A stretch of DNA of 64,000 nucleotides from Talinum fruticosum (GCA_021018815.1 JAITYX010000009.1:6388501-6452500); one strand, 5' to 3'. Numbered from the stretch's first letter, positions 1-11,024 are shown. Numbers and translations are program-made. The notes: generated by a model from the sequence alone, not told the origin.

Positions 1-398
1 TCTTTTCCGAGTGATTCGGAAAAGCTTTCATAACGGCTAGTAAATAAGTTAGTCCGGAAATCGGACTCAACGGCTACTCGCTTGGTCATCTATAAATAGA
101 AGCCACTTCACAATACTTAGAGATTGCTGAAAGTTATTGATCAATACATTGCCTAATTCTCTTAGTGCATTACTTAATCTTCTACTTACAAGTCCAATAG
201 TGTACTTAATATTTTCTGAGTTGTAAAGAAAGTCTTGTAATCAATTACATTCTTCACTTACTTTCTTTGTAAGTCCCTTAACTGAGTTGTAAGGGTTAAC
301 TCAGCTCGGTTACCCCCGATTGTAAAGGTTACCTCGGTCAGGAAGTACTTGGATTAGAGAAGAGATCTTCCGAGTCTAGGAAAATATTGTAAAGAATT
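1..398 (+). repeat. Truncated Sirevirus-type LTR fragment
   Basis: This is the 3' part of an LTR from the same family as the LTRs at 541-2042 and 8723-10231. It shares the TATA segment (tataaata, 91-98) after 'cttggtcatc', the repeated 'gagttgtaagggttaactcag' type block near 280-303 and the 'gagtctaggaaaa' block near 372. Similarity ends near 398, where the sequence changes to a short direct duplication. The start lies outside the window. I infer an older LTR remnant next to S1. Confidence 0.75.
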
Positions 399-540
399 TA
401 GTGAGTACATCATTTAGTGAGTACATGATGCATAAAGGGACAACTACATCTGTCAATAGGTAAAAAGAAGTTAGTAGGCATGTTCTTGAAGATAATGGTG
501 AACTCCCAGCTCATAAGGCAAACCAACCTAGAGTGACTAA
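399..540 (+). other. Left flank of S1: internal sequence of host element D
   Basis: The stretch begins with a 16-bp near-exact direct duplication ('tttagtgagtacat', 399-428). A plus-strand frame then reads ...EDNGELPAHKANQPRVTN up to the S1 insertion site. It appears to resume after S1 at 10232 as another retroelement polyprotein segment. I infer that both are parts of one old gypsy-like element. The assignment rests on reading-frame style, not on a recognised domain. Confidence 0.4.
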
Positions 541-2042
541 TGAAGACTTAGACTCTGCATTTATATTATTCTAAGTACTAACAAGGAATCAGGTACAAAT
601 CTCATCCCATCTAGGTTTTGAGTTCAAGTCATTCTGAGTGTTATAGAAACTTTTACGAGTATTACGAAACTATTGCATATGTTTTCATCCGATTCTAACC
701 GACTCGGAAAGCACTCGTCTTGTTCATCAATTCACTCGATAGTTCCGAGTCACTCGGACATCACTCAGATTTATCGCATGATCAAACATTCACTCTAACT
801 CTTTCAAACTAAGTTATGACTTCATAATCTAAGATAAACTGAATTACAACGTTAATTCGACTTTCTAAGTCAACATGTTTTGATTGAAATATGTTTGTCT
901 AGATCAAGTACACATACCTTGTTATTCTCTTTCTAACTTGATCTTTCCCTAGATTAACTCGGATGGAATTTGAGTATAATGAATATTAAACTCGGAAAAT
1001 TTCACTCTTTCAGGACTTAGATAATTATGCCTTAATTATCTTAATTAAATTATTATCTGTGCCTAATCTTGGACCAAAGTATTTTATACTTTAAGAACCA
1101 AAATTGGTTTACTTTTGTAGGTTATCTAAATGAGGTTATCCTACTTTTTGAATTACAAAAGTAAATGGCTTCAAGTCTGTTAATCACAAGCGAGATAAGG
1201 CATATCTACTTCGAACAAGGCCCGGACACTCGTCCGGATTGTTTGTTTCCAAAGCTGGAAATATTCAATGCTAAGATCAACGGTGGTTTCCACCCTACTT
1301 TTCGAGACACCACCAATGTATTGGGACATCCTAAGGAGTCAAGAGTCGTTGCACAACGTTCATATCTCAATGGGTCTTTTACGAGCGACTCGGAAGAACC
1401 TTTACAATGGTCACAAAGAACTTCTATTCATAAGATAGTCATAATAGCTAATCTGCTTGGTCATCTATAAATAGAAGCCACTTTGCAAGACTTGAAGATT
1501 GCTGAACCCATTGGTGAAATTATATCTATTTGTATAATACTCTTTCAATCTTCTTTTACAACTCCCGATCTGCCCTTAACACTTTTCACGAGTTGTAAAG
1601 TCTTGTAGTCGATCACAAACTCTTTCTTACTCTCTATGTAAGTTCCCTTGACTGAGTTGTAAGGGTTAACTCAGCTCAATTATCCCTAGCTATAAAGGTT
1701 ACCTCAATTCGGAAGTACTAGATCGGATAAGGGAACTTATGAGTCTAGGAAAACTTTGTAAGGAATTGTCTAAAGGAGTAATTCTGGTTGAGTTAGTCTA
1801 CTGTATCTTGTGGATTCAAAATACTGGATTTGACTTAGTGCTTGGATTAGCATTGATCGTGGTTTTCCGCCCAGGAGGGTTTCCACGTAATTCGAGTTCA
1901 TACTTTTTGAGTCCACTCTAGACTCGGACAGTCTTGATTATTCAATTTAAACTTTAATCCTCCATTAATTGTTTAAATTTCCTCATCACCCTATTCACCC
2001 CTCCCTCTAGGGTGGCTAAGACTCTCCAAGAACAAACCTTCA
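541..2042 (+). repeat. S1 5' LTR
   Basis: About 1502 bp, beginning TGAAGACTTAGACTC and ending ...CAAACCTTCA. It aligns along its whole length with 8723-10231. A TATA box (tataaata, 1466-1473) lies in the U3/R region after 'cttggtcatc' and is the probable start signal for the genomic transcript. The two LTRs differ by many substitutions and small indels, so the insertion is not recent. Confidence 0.9.
1466..1473 (+). promoter_or_regulatory. S1 5' LTR TATA box
   Basis: The tataaata motif is conserved at the same LTR position in the copies at 91-98, 9652-9659 and 48092-48099. It appears as tataaaag in the minus-strand LTR near 43291-43300. Confidence 0.7.
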
Positions 2043-2044
2043 AT

Positions 2045-2057
2045 TAGTATAAGAGCC
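2045..2057 (+). promoter_or_regulatory. S1 primer-binding site (tRNA-iMet type)
   Basis: The sequence tagtataagagcc follows the 5' LTR by two bases. It differs at two positions from the usual copia primer-binding site TGGTATCAGAGCC, complementary to the 3' end of initiator tRNA-Met. Position and similarity together support the call. Confidence 0.7.
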
Positions 2058-2102
2058 TAGCCTTTCGGAAAGGATCTAACAATCCCAAGGTTTAAAGATC
2101 AA

Positions 2103-3188
2103 ATGGCTTAGAACAATGGAGAGTTCGATGAAGGAAGATCTTCCAACAAACCACCAAAGTTTAAAGGATCAAATTTCGTACACGGGAAAAAGCACATGAA
2201 ATGCTTTCTATCTGGATCACGATGAAGATGTATGGGACATCATATGAGAAGGCAACTACATTCCAATGAGGATGGAGGAAACAAGACTCGTGCTTAAAGC
2301 AAAGCTCGAGTACACCATCGAAGAGGCAAAAAGTTCGGAAAGAACTTTAAAGCAATGAACATTCCGATGTGCACCATCGGCTAAGAAGAATACAATAGAG
2401 TGTCGACTTGTGACACAACAAATGAAGTGTGGGACACTCTTATCAACACATATGAAGGAACAAGCTAAGTAAGACAAGTAAAGATAAGTCAATATCTTCA
2501 CGAATATGAGCTGTTCAAGATAGAGCCGAAGAAAACATCACTCGGATGTTCATCCGCTTTACTAAGATTACTAACAATCTCAAATCTTTGAGTAGAAAGA
2601 TTTCCCATGAAGAAATGTGCAGAAAGATTCTAAGAAGTCTACCCAAGAGAAGATGGGGTCCTAAGGTGACAGCCTATCGAGGAAGCCCGGAATGTCTCTC
2701 TCTTAAAACCAGACGAACTCATTGGGAAGCTATTCACTGGAAGAAGAGGACGCAGAGCTCAACACTAAAAAGAATATTACGCTGAAGGCCTCGAAAGCAG
2801 CGAAGAAAATCTGAGTTCGATAGACTCGCAAGAAGATCCTATGGCACTTATCGCTCGAGGCTTCAAAAGAATGATGAAGCACAAGAGATGGGAGAAAAGA
2901 CCAAGAGATGAGTTCTATATGAAAGATAAGAAGGATAGAAAAGGTAAACACTCTTCCCCTTCAAAGTTATCTTTAACTAAGAACTCAGTCTGTTTTGAAT
3001 GTGGCAGCAAAGATCACATAGTCAAATACTGTCCAAGGAGAAAGAGGGATAGAAAGAAGAAGAAGGCTATGATGGCCACATGGAGTAATGAAGACTCATC
3101 TGAAGAAGATGAGGACTCAAACGACTCAAAGTGTCCGATGGCTCTATCGGACTCGAAGCTTAATCCGAGTCGGACTCGGATCACTTAG
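2103..3188 (+). pseudogene. gag: S1 gag (decayed)
   Basis: A relic of the copia capsid/nucleocapsid polyprotein, which would package element RNA in cytoplasmic particles. The presumed start ATG at 2103 is followed two codons later by a stop, and several more stops and frame changes occur. Recognisable blocks: NEVWDTLINTYEG (about 2420-2460); the helical capsid segment with MFIRFTKITNNLKS (from 2546); MALIARGFKRMMKH (from 2841); and a CCHC zinc knuckle CFECGSKDHIVKYC encoded at 2991-3032, with the spacing C-X2-C-X4-H-X4-C. A lysine/arginine-rich and acidic tail follows (RKKKKAMMATWSNEDSSEED). The order matches Sirevirus gag. Not functional as read. Confidence 0.8.
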
Positions 3189-3311
3189 ACAATGAGGAAA
3201 CAAATCCTCGGGAGGTAATTGAGAATTTCCTCAAATTTTACCAAGTTGATTTAGCTAAATATATTTATACTTTGGAAGAAAAGTCCAATTGTGACTCCTC
3301 TGAATTTATAG

Positions 3312-4015
3312 AACAACTTGAATCACTTCGAGAGCATCTCTTTGAAAAATGAATTAGAAAAACTAAGACTTACTCTAAGAGAGCTCAAGACTAGTACTCA
3401 AGCTAATGAGACTAAGTCCGAGACACTTGGAAGAGAAAATAAGCATCCGAAACAAAAGCTCAATGAGTCTCAAGAACTTGTTTTAAAGTTTACTCAACGT
3501 CGAAAAACCTTGACATGCTCTTCGGGTCTCAATGTATCTCCTTCAAAAAGAAGGACTTGGTTTTAACAAAGAGGAGGAATCTAATTCCTACTCGGGTCTT
3601 TTCAAAAGGATTCCGAACTGTGAAGTTCGGGAAGGCTGAGCATGGTCTTATTCATAAGAATGAAAGAAGGACTAAACCCATACCGAGCTTTCAGGAGAAA
3701 ACCTTCTCCACCGGTTTATAAAAGGAAAAATTTTCAAAAGAAAGAGACACGGACTCGGTTTTCAAAAAGGAAGACTAAGAATCGGTTAGTTTGTTTCGAC
3801 TTGCAGGTAGCTCGAAAAGAACAAAAGGGCATTGGTACCTAGACAGTGGATGCTCACGCCACATGTCGGGAGATTCAAGACTCTTTTCCGAGTTAGAAAA
3901 ATACAAGGGAGGCAAAGTCACTTTTGGAGATGATAGCAATGGCAAGATAGTTGGGATAGGCAAAATTAAAAAGCGGACAATTTGGTTAGCCCAGTCTACC
4001 TTGTCAAGGGATTAA
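3312..4015 (+). pseudogene. S1 gag-pol linker and aspartic protease (decayed)
   Basis: The first part (3318-3560) encodes a coiled-coil-like, charged segment (SLKNELEKLRLTLREL...). It is followed by the Sirevirus-style block around 3515-3560 (MLFGSQCISFKKK). The second part (from about 3791) encodes the copia retropepsin: GHWYLDSGCSRHMSG, with the active-site D-S-G motif, then KVTFGDDSNGKIVGIGKI. Retropepsin would cleave the Gag-Pol precursor. At least two frame changes separate the linker from the protease, so the polyprotein is broken. Confidence 0.75.
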
Positions 4016-4390
4016 AGTATAATCTACTCAAGCATCTCTCAATTGTGTGACAAAGTTAAAGAGGCAAAACCAAGTGAGTCAATATTCTCATATCTCGAAG
4101 CTTAATCGAGATGATGATCTTATTGAAGATGAGCCCGGACAGAGTCAAGGAAAAGTGACTCGGAATGAGGTAACTCGGAATACCATGACTCGGAATGAAT
4201 CAGCTCAAGAGTCCGCTCGGAATGTTGAAGGTCAATTAGATGAGCAAGCTCAAACAGATCAGACTTCGAAGATCAACCAATTCAACCTACAAATCTGGTG
4301 AACCAAAGAACAGGTAGAGCATTCAAATATGCTTCGAGTCACCCACTCGAAAACATCTTGTCCGACATCAACAGTGGGGTATGAACTCAT
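4016..4390 (+). other. S1 integrase deletion junction and pol linker
   Basis: After the protease, copia elements normally encode the pre-integrase zinc domain and a DDE integrase of more than 1 kb. Here the reading goes from the block NLL(S)-ISQLCDKVKE (about 4018-4062) directly into the acidic linker that normally precedes the RT (MTRNESAQESARNVEGQLDEQAQ, about 4187-4260). No HHCC or DDE motif is present. I infer an internal deletion, with the breakpoint near 4060-4080. Confidence 0.7.
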
Positions 4391-5961
4391 TCTTCTTTGC
4401 AAAATCTATGTGCATTCACTGCATTCATATCACTAACTGAACCCAGAAATGCACTAGAGGCCCTAAATGAACCTGAATGAGTAGAGGCCATGCAAGAGGA
4501 ACTCAATCAATTCGAAAGAAACCAAGTCCGGACTCGACCAAACGACCTTCCGACCACCCAGTCATATGAACCAAATGGGTTTTCAAGAACAAACTAGATG
4601 AAGGTGGGTTAGTAGTCAAAAATAAGGCTAGACTTGTGGCTCAAGGTTACAATCAAGAAGAAGGAATTGATTATGGGGAAACCTTTGCACCAATGGCTAG
4701 CATTGAAGCTATTAGAATCCTATTGGCATTTGCATCAAGCATGAATATCAAATTATATGAGATAGATGTCAAATGTGCTTTTCTTAATGGTTTCATTCAA
4801 GAGGAAGTCTATGTTGAGCAGCCCCTGGATTTGAAAACTCAGAATTCCCAAATCATGTTTTCAAGTTGCAAAAAGCTCTTTATGGTCTTAAACAAGCTCC
4901 CGGAGCTTGGTATGAAAGACTAAGTAGTTTCTTAGTTGAAATTGATTTTAGAAGAGGTCAGATTGACAAGACTCTTTTCATAAAAACCAAGAGGAAAGAC
5001 TTTCTTATTGCTCGGATCTATGTTGATGATATAATATTTGGAGCTACTAATGAAATTCTCTTTCGAGATTTTTCCGAGTTGATGAGACAGGAATTCCAAA
5101 TGAGTATGATGGGAGAACTCAATTTCATCCTTGGTCTACAAATCAAGCAGGACAAAGATGGCATCTATGTCCATCAATCAAAGTATACCAAGGAGTTGCT
5201 GCAGAAATACAAGCTTCAAGATACAAAACATGCAAGCAACACCAATGAGTAGCAGCATAAAACTGGACTCGGACGAAAAAGGTAAAGCAAGTAGATCAAA
5301 ACTCTATCGAGGTATGATTGGATCTCTGCTGTATCTTACTTCCAGTAGGCCGGACATAATGTTTAGTGTATGTCTATGTGCAAGATTTCAAGCTAATCCA
5401 AAAGAATCACATCTCACTGCGATGAAGAGAATTTTCGGATATCTTGCAGGGACTCGGAATTTAGGTCTATGGTACTCAAGAGACTCATAACTCGACTCTC
5501 ACTGGATACTCAAATGCTGACTATGTTAGATACAAAGTTGATTGAAAAAGCACCTCAGGAACCTGCCGGTTTCGGGTCAATCCCTTATATCTTGGCACTC
5601 AAAGAAGCAAAATTCAGTAGCTCTATCAACTGCTGAAGCTGAGTACATTGCAGCTGGAGGATACTATGCTCAGATTGTATGGATCAAGCAACACTTGAGA
5701 GATCTTGGACTTTCATTCAAATCAATTCCAATCAAGTGTGACAATCAAAGTGCAATCAGCATCACTAAGAATCCAGTTCAAGCACTCAAAGACAAAGTAT
5801 ATTGAGGTCGGTATCATTTTCTAAGAGACCATTCTGAGAAAGGTGATATTGAACTTGATTTCATTCCTACCAAACTTCAACTAGCTGATATCTTTACTAA
5901 GCCACTTATTGAGGATCAGTTTTGCTTTATTAGGAATGAACTTGGCATGATTAATGCATGA
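4391..5961 (+). pseudogene. S1 reverse transcriptase and RNase H (decayed)
   Basis: Copia RVT_2 reverse transcriptase followed by RNase H, which copy the genomic RNA into cDNA. Motifs in order: ARLVAQGYNQEEGIDYGETFAP (about 4630-4690); IDVKCAFLNGFIQEEVYVEQP (about 4762-4825); the frame-shifted block LQKALYGLKQAPGAWYERL (from 4866); the catalytic YVDDI (about 5019-5033); ELNFILGLQIKQ; SLLYLTSSRPDIMFSV (about 5323-5370); RNase H block SWHSKKQNSVALSTAEAEYIA (about 5590-5655); CDNQSAISITKNPVQ; and the terminal ADIFTKPLIEDQFCFIRNELGM, stop near 5961. Frameshifts near 4860, 5250, 5490 and 5800 inactivate it. Confidence 0.85.
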
Positions 5962-6598
5962 TTATGTGCTTTTCTAAGTGAAACTACTTTGCATGATTAT
6001 GTGTTAAATGTTTCTTTTACGTGCTTCAATAACAATTAGTTCAGTTGACCCAGCGATACTCGAGCTATGAGTTATTACTTGTTTGCGGTTTCGAGTGACT
6101 CGAAACTTTATTGAGTCAGACTTCGGTTTTGAGAAAAATGGACATCAAACTTCGAAATCATCTCTAGATTAGTGGAGAATTACATAAATCTACTTTAAAA
6201 TTTCTCTTTTCTCTCTCTCTCTCTTACGCGTATCAATCGAGAGAACTAGCTGTTAGAAGACAAACACTGGAATTCTAACCATTAGAGAGCGGAACAGTCA
6301 CACCGGTCCGAGGCGACCGTTGGAGAGTTCGGTCAAAACGAATACTGAAGGACAATTTTTTCTCTATAAATAACATCCTTTTCCTTCATTTCGCTACTTT
6401 ATTATCTACTTACTCACACTCTCGCATACTACCTCACAAGTAAGTTCGGTGTTTTTGTAGAGCAAACATTCTTTCTCAAACAAGCAAGAAACATCTCAAG
6501 TAAGCACCGAAAGCTCTCTTCTCTCTCTACTCTCTTTTTTTTTTTTTTTACTCTGTCTCTCTCCAAGTTCATCTCCTCTCTTCTAAAAATCCATAACT
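5962..6598 (+). other. S1 spacer between pol and the downstream ORF
   Basis: Non-coding as read. It holds a CT microsatellite near 6204-6223, a T-run near 6535-6550 and a TATA-like motif described separately. CT-rich leader-like sequence lies directly upstream of the ATG at 6599. Confidence 0.5.
6365..6372 (+). promoter_or_regulatory. Possible internal TATA box for the S1 downstream ORF
   Basis: The motif tataaata lies 234 bp upstream of the ATG at 6599. The related element F has the same motif on its minus strand (46491-46500), about 250 bp upstream of the equivalent ORF. The shared placement suggests a dedicated promoter; this is inference. Confidence 0.45.
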
Positions 6599-8184
6599 AT
6601 GGCTAAAAGAGGTTCAGCCCCATACTTTCTTGGTTCCGCAACCAAGAAGCCCCGAACCAAAAGCCAAGACGGTCCTTCTAATCCCTCTAAAACCCTTATC
6701 ACCCAACACCCGACGTTGGATGACAAATTCTTCCCAATCATAAAATTTTCGTGGTTGAACCATATCAAAACTACAGGGGTTTACAATTTCCTCTTTTTAA
6801 CGAGTTTATATACCCGTAACTCGTTTCGAGTTCTATTCAAATCTTTCTAGCTCGAGGGGATCCTCACCTTTAGAGTTCAAGATGTAGTCGTTCGAGTCAA
6901 TGTCTCTCTCCTCCACCTCTTATTCAAAGTGTCATCTTTTTTCCTCAACAACAACCCTATACCTTTTAATGAGGTTGCTAATGAATTCTTCGAGAAGTAC
7001 GCTAAAGAAATCCCCAAGTCACGCAAAGACTTCTCGGTGACTCGGATGAAAACGAAGCTCATCTAGCATTCCAGCAAAGAGAATCCAAACTCAAAGATTC
7101 TCAAGGCTCTTTTTGACATTCTAGAGGGCTATAAAGTAGAATTCTTCCCAGCAATCATAGAACAGATGGCCTCTGTGCCAGCTCGGACAAAGAAATCCAC
7201 CCCTCTTCCTTTTGGGGCTCTCCTCACCTTCATTTTCAAGCAATTCAAAGTCCCGCTCCCTCATACCCTAACGCGGTTTCGAGGCTACCATAGTAGTTGG
7301 CGTAAAAGAGCTTCTTGGGTATGGATACCGAGAGACCCAACCGGGTGTCTAGGTCCATAGCTCGAACTAAGGTAACCTTCTCCTTTGCGTCGGACTCGGA
7401 CTCCTCTCTCTTTCTACCTTCTCCACCTGGAGCTGCTTCCACCTCAGCTGGTTTTCACGTTCTCTCTTCGCTTTTTCTAACATAATGTTAGAAAAGCTCT
7501 CCTCCGTGTCCACTAAGATCAAGGACACTCTCCGGTCATTCAAGACTCGTCCTTCGGTCTATGACCACAAACCAAAAGACAACCCAATCTCAAATCCGAG
7601 AGCAGCAAGATGTGCTTCTTGAGATGAAGGCTCTGGTTAAGGAGTAGAAGGAATTGATCGAGCTCCTCCAAGAAAGGCGCTCAAGCGGCTCAGGACCCAG
7701 CCAGCTCGGATACATCAAAAGAGTCGTCGAGCCCCACCAAATCTCCTTCGGGAGAGGCGGAAGAAGAAGAAGAAGAAGAGGTCGCGGTTGAAGCAGCTCC
7801 TTCTAAGGAGAAGGAGGAAGGGGAGAAGGAAAAAGAAGAGGAGGAAAAAGGAGCGAGAAAGGAAGAACCCGAGGGACAAGGTGCTCTCGCCCTCAACCGG
7901 AGCTGATTAGCTCGGACAGTGAGTCCGAGTGACTCGGAAGACCCCGCTAACAAAGGTCGAGTTAGCGGCAGTCAAGCCTCGAGGAAGCACCGCTCTCCAT
8001 CGAGTTCCAAGAGGATGAACCTCTAGAGGATCTTGTTCCGGGTCAACCACTCATAGCTGCGCCCATCCCGGAGTTACTAGTGTTGCCCCCGCCAAGATCT
8101 TCAACATCTTTTCGCTCATACCAGCGTAGGCGCATTGCCCGTTCATCCACTTCAACTCAAACTGCTCCCACTCCACCATCCTAA
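6599..8184 (+). pseudogene. S1 extra ORF downstream of pol (env-like position, Sirevirus ORF3)
   Basis: A protein region of about 525 codons on the sense strand between pol and the 3' LTR, where Sireviruses often carry an 'envelope-like' ORF of unknown function. The start MAKRGSAPYFLGSATKKPRTKSQ is basic. A conserved globular part follows (FSWLNHIKTTGVYNFL...; RVNVSLLHRLFKVS; IPFNEVANEFFEKYAKE, about 6740-7060). Next come a Ser/Pro-rich region, a highly charged KKKKRS/EEK-rich region (about 7740-7870) and a basic end (YQRRRIARSSTST), stop near 8182. I see no membrane segment or signal peptide, so the envelope label is by position only. Several frameshifts. Element F carries a homologous ORF (44611-46247). 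Confidence 0.65.
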
Positions 8185-8722
8185 ATTTTTTTTTCTCAAT
8201 TTCTATTTTAGTTTTTCTTTTTATGTTTTTTTTATTTTGCTCAAACAAACAAATTGTATCTACTTGATACATTCTTCCTCTTTTTGTTTTTCTTTGAAAG
8301 GCAAGGGAGAGAATACTTAGAAAATTTGTTGTCTTGTTTAGGGGAGTTTTCTCACCCTTTTTAGTATATATTTTTTCTGTGTTTATGTGAATATGAATGA
8401 ATTTTCGTGCTTATTATTGAGTTTCGATCTCTTAGTCTATTTTGCTCCGATATATCAGCTTAGTTATGTATCTTTGATCCGATATTAGCAATATTCTAAG
8501 TTCGAATCATTTTATTAATTTCTATGAGACATTTTGTTCTTAGCTCGATACAATCTAAGTATAATAGCTTTGATACAATATAAGTCTGAATCACTTTAGC
8601 TATTTCTACAATTCTATCTCTAAACTCTAATACACTCTACGAGTAAGAATGAAAACTACGAATTGTTTCACTAACAAAGTTTCTATCCAAGTATGGAATG
8701 CCTTTCATAAAAAGGGGGCGAT
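8185..8722 (+). other. S1 3' untranslated spacer with polypurine tract
   Basis: AT-rich and without coding signal. The last bases before the 3' LTR, aaaaaggggg (about 8708-8717), form the polypurine tract expected to prime plus-strand DNA synthesis. A few bases separate it from the LTR start at 8723. The related element F has a matching tract. Confidence 0.7.
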
Positions 8723-10231
8723 TGAAGACTCAAACTTTGCATTTATATTATTCCGAGTACTAACAAGGAATCAGGTACAAATCTCATCCCTTCTAGGTTT
8801 TGATTTCAAGTCATTTTGAGTGTTATAGAAACTTTTCTAAGTGTTACGAGAAAATATTGCATATGTTTTCGTCTAATTCTAACCGACTCATAATGCACTC
8901 TCTTGTTCATCAATTCAGTATGATAGTTCCGAGTCACTCGGACATCACTCAGATTTATCGCATGATCAAACATTCACTCTAACTCTTTCAAACTAAGTTA
9001 TGACTTCATATTCTAAGTTAAACTGAATTACAGCGTTAATTCAACTTTCTAAGTCAGCATGTTTTGATTGAAATATGTTTGTCTAGATTAAGTACACATA
9101 CCTTGTTATTCTCTTTCTAACTTGATCTTTCTCTAGACTAACTCAGATGGAATTTGAGTATAATGAATATTAGACTCAGAAAATTTCACTCGTTTAGGAC
9201 GCGAGATAATTATGCCTTAATTATCTTAATTAAATTATTATTTGTGCCTAATCTTTGACCAAAGTATTTTATACTTTAAGAACCAAAATTGGTTTACTTT
9301 TGTAGGTTATCTAAACGAGGTTATCCTACTTTTCGAATTACAAAAGTAAACGGCTTCAAGTCGTTAATCACTAGCGAGACAAAGATTATCTACTTCGAAC
9401 AAGGCCCGGACAATCGTGTCGAGATTGTTTGTTTCCAAAACTGAAATATTCAATGCTAAGATCAACGAGTGATTTCTACCCTACTTTTCGGACACCACCA
9501 ATGTATTGGGACATCCTAAGGAGTCAAGAGCCATTGCACAACGTTCACATCTCAATGGGTCTTTTCGAGCAACTCGGAAGAACCGTTACAACGAGTCACA
9601 AAGGACTTCTATTCGGAAGATAGTCACAACAGACTAATCTACTTGGTCATCTATAAATAGAAGCCACTTTGCAAGACTTGAAGATTGCTGAACCCATTGG
9701 TGAAATTATATCTATTTGTATAATACTCTTTCAATCTTCTTTTTACAACTCCCGATCTGTACTTAACACTTTTCCGAGTTCTAAAGTCTTGTAATAAGTT
9801 ACAAACTCTTTTTACTCTCTAAGTAAGGTCCCTTGACTCGAGCTGTAAGGGTTAACTTAGCTAAATTGTCCCTAGCTGTAAAGGTTACCTCGGTTAGGAA
9901 GTAATAGATCGGATAAGGGAACTTCGAGTCTAGGAAAACTTTGTAAGGAATTGTCTAAGGGAGCAATTCTGGTTGAGTCGATCTACTATATTTTATGGAT
10001 TCAAAATACTTGGATTTGACTTGGTGCTTGGATTAGCACTGGCCGTGGTTTTCTTCCCTATGAGGGTTTCCACGTAATTCGAGTTCATACTTTTTGAGTC
10101 CAATCTAGACTCGGACGAGTCTTAATTATTCAATTTAAACTTTAACCCTCCATTTATTGTTTAAATTTCCTCATCACCCTATTCACCCCCTCCCTTTAGG
10201 GTGACTAAGACTCTCCAGGAGCAAACTTTCA
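8723..10231 (+). repeat. S1 3' LTR
   Basis: About 1509 bp, begins TGAAGACTCAAAC and ends ...GCAAACTTTCA. It aligns with the 5' LTR at 541-2042, including the TATA box (9652-9659). Several differences from the 5' LTR are small insertions or deletions that create the tetramer cgag (near 9468, 9593, 9838 and 10115). Confidence 0.9.
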
Positions 10232-11024
10232 ACTACAGCCCTCTCTTTAGTTTTTTTGCTTCTTCCAAGAGTTTATTTTAAAATGAGACTCGACTTGCCA
10301 AAGGTGCGCACTCATGCTGAATTTGATCCAAATGCGTACAAGTTATTGAAAAAGTCAGCTTATGACTTTAGTAAACTAGCTTCTTTAGGACACATTGCTA
10401 AAGCAAGGCCTTGTGGCATCAATGAAGCGAGAGAAGAAGATCCAAGAGCAAGGAGGTCATATGACGATTCCCAAGGTCGAGACTTGGTTATATACGACCA
10501 CAAGCTATTTGAATATCGGGACAACATAAGGACAAATAGTCTTTGTGTTAGTACGTTGCAGTCGAAGAGACTGTCGAGAGCGATGATGAAAATGCCAAGG
10601 TTTAACCAAAATCTTCTGTGTTTGACAGGTTGAAACCATCAACAATGTAGAAGCAACCTTCTTTATTCATTAGAATGGGAAAAAGGAAGGCTCCTAAGTC
10701 ATCTGTCTTTTGGAGGTTAAAATAAATTGCACAACCTAAGTCCTCGGTCTTTGCTAGGATCAGAACAAGTTAAAATCATCAAGCTCAGTATTGCTACAAG
10801 AGAAGGACTCTGTGTTTAGTCACCTTGGTGAAATAAATAAAGTCCAAAGTTTTGTGCTTTCTCATATGAAGCGGTTTTCTACTCTAGATGTGAAAATATA
10901 TGGCTCGTTAAGAGTAAAGAGGCGCACGATAATCCAAGTTCAAGTGGGAAAGTCAATTAAGATAAGAAGGTTTCCTCAAACCATGTCAAGGTTCAGCCTA
11001 AAGACTCCTAAGTCATTAAGGTAA
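10232..11024 (+). pseudogene. Gypsy-like polyprotein fragment of host element D
   Basis: A plus-strand frame (10256-10633) reads EFDPNAYKLLKKSAYDFSKLASLG. This resembles the segment FDPxAYKLLxKAGYDF seen in plant Ty3/gypsy polyproteins between gag-type and protease domains. A second frame downstream holds repeated short motifs SVFDRLK, SVFWRL, SVFARI and SVFSHLGE (about 10610-10815), a repeated SVFxRL pattern also seen in those polyproteins. The reading appears to continue from 437-540 across S1. Stops and frame shifts make it non-functional. The family assignment comes from remembered motifs and is moderate. Confidence 0.5.

Larger units (their letters stand above)
541..10231 (+). mobile_element. 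Ty1/copia Sirevirus-type LTR retrotransposon S1 (9.7 kb, non-autonomous)
   Basis: A full-length element bounded by two about 1.5-kb LTRs that begin TGAAGACT and end in CA. The flanking 5-mers are actaa (536-540) and actac (10232-10236), a target duplication with one mismatch. A degenerate tRNA-iMet primer-binding site follows the 5' LTR and a purine tract precedes the 3' LTR. The order is gag, protease, (integrase missing), RT, RNase H, then an extra ORF downstream of pol. Long LTRs, this extra ORF, the gag linker (GSQC...KKKGLGFN type) and the RNase H end (LADIFTKP...FCFIRNELGM) match the Sirevirus (SIRE/Maximus) lineage. All ORFs are broken. Confidence 0.9.
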
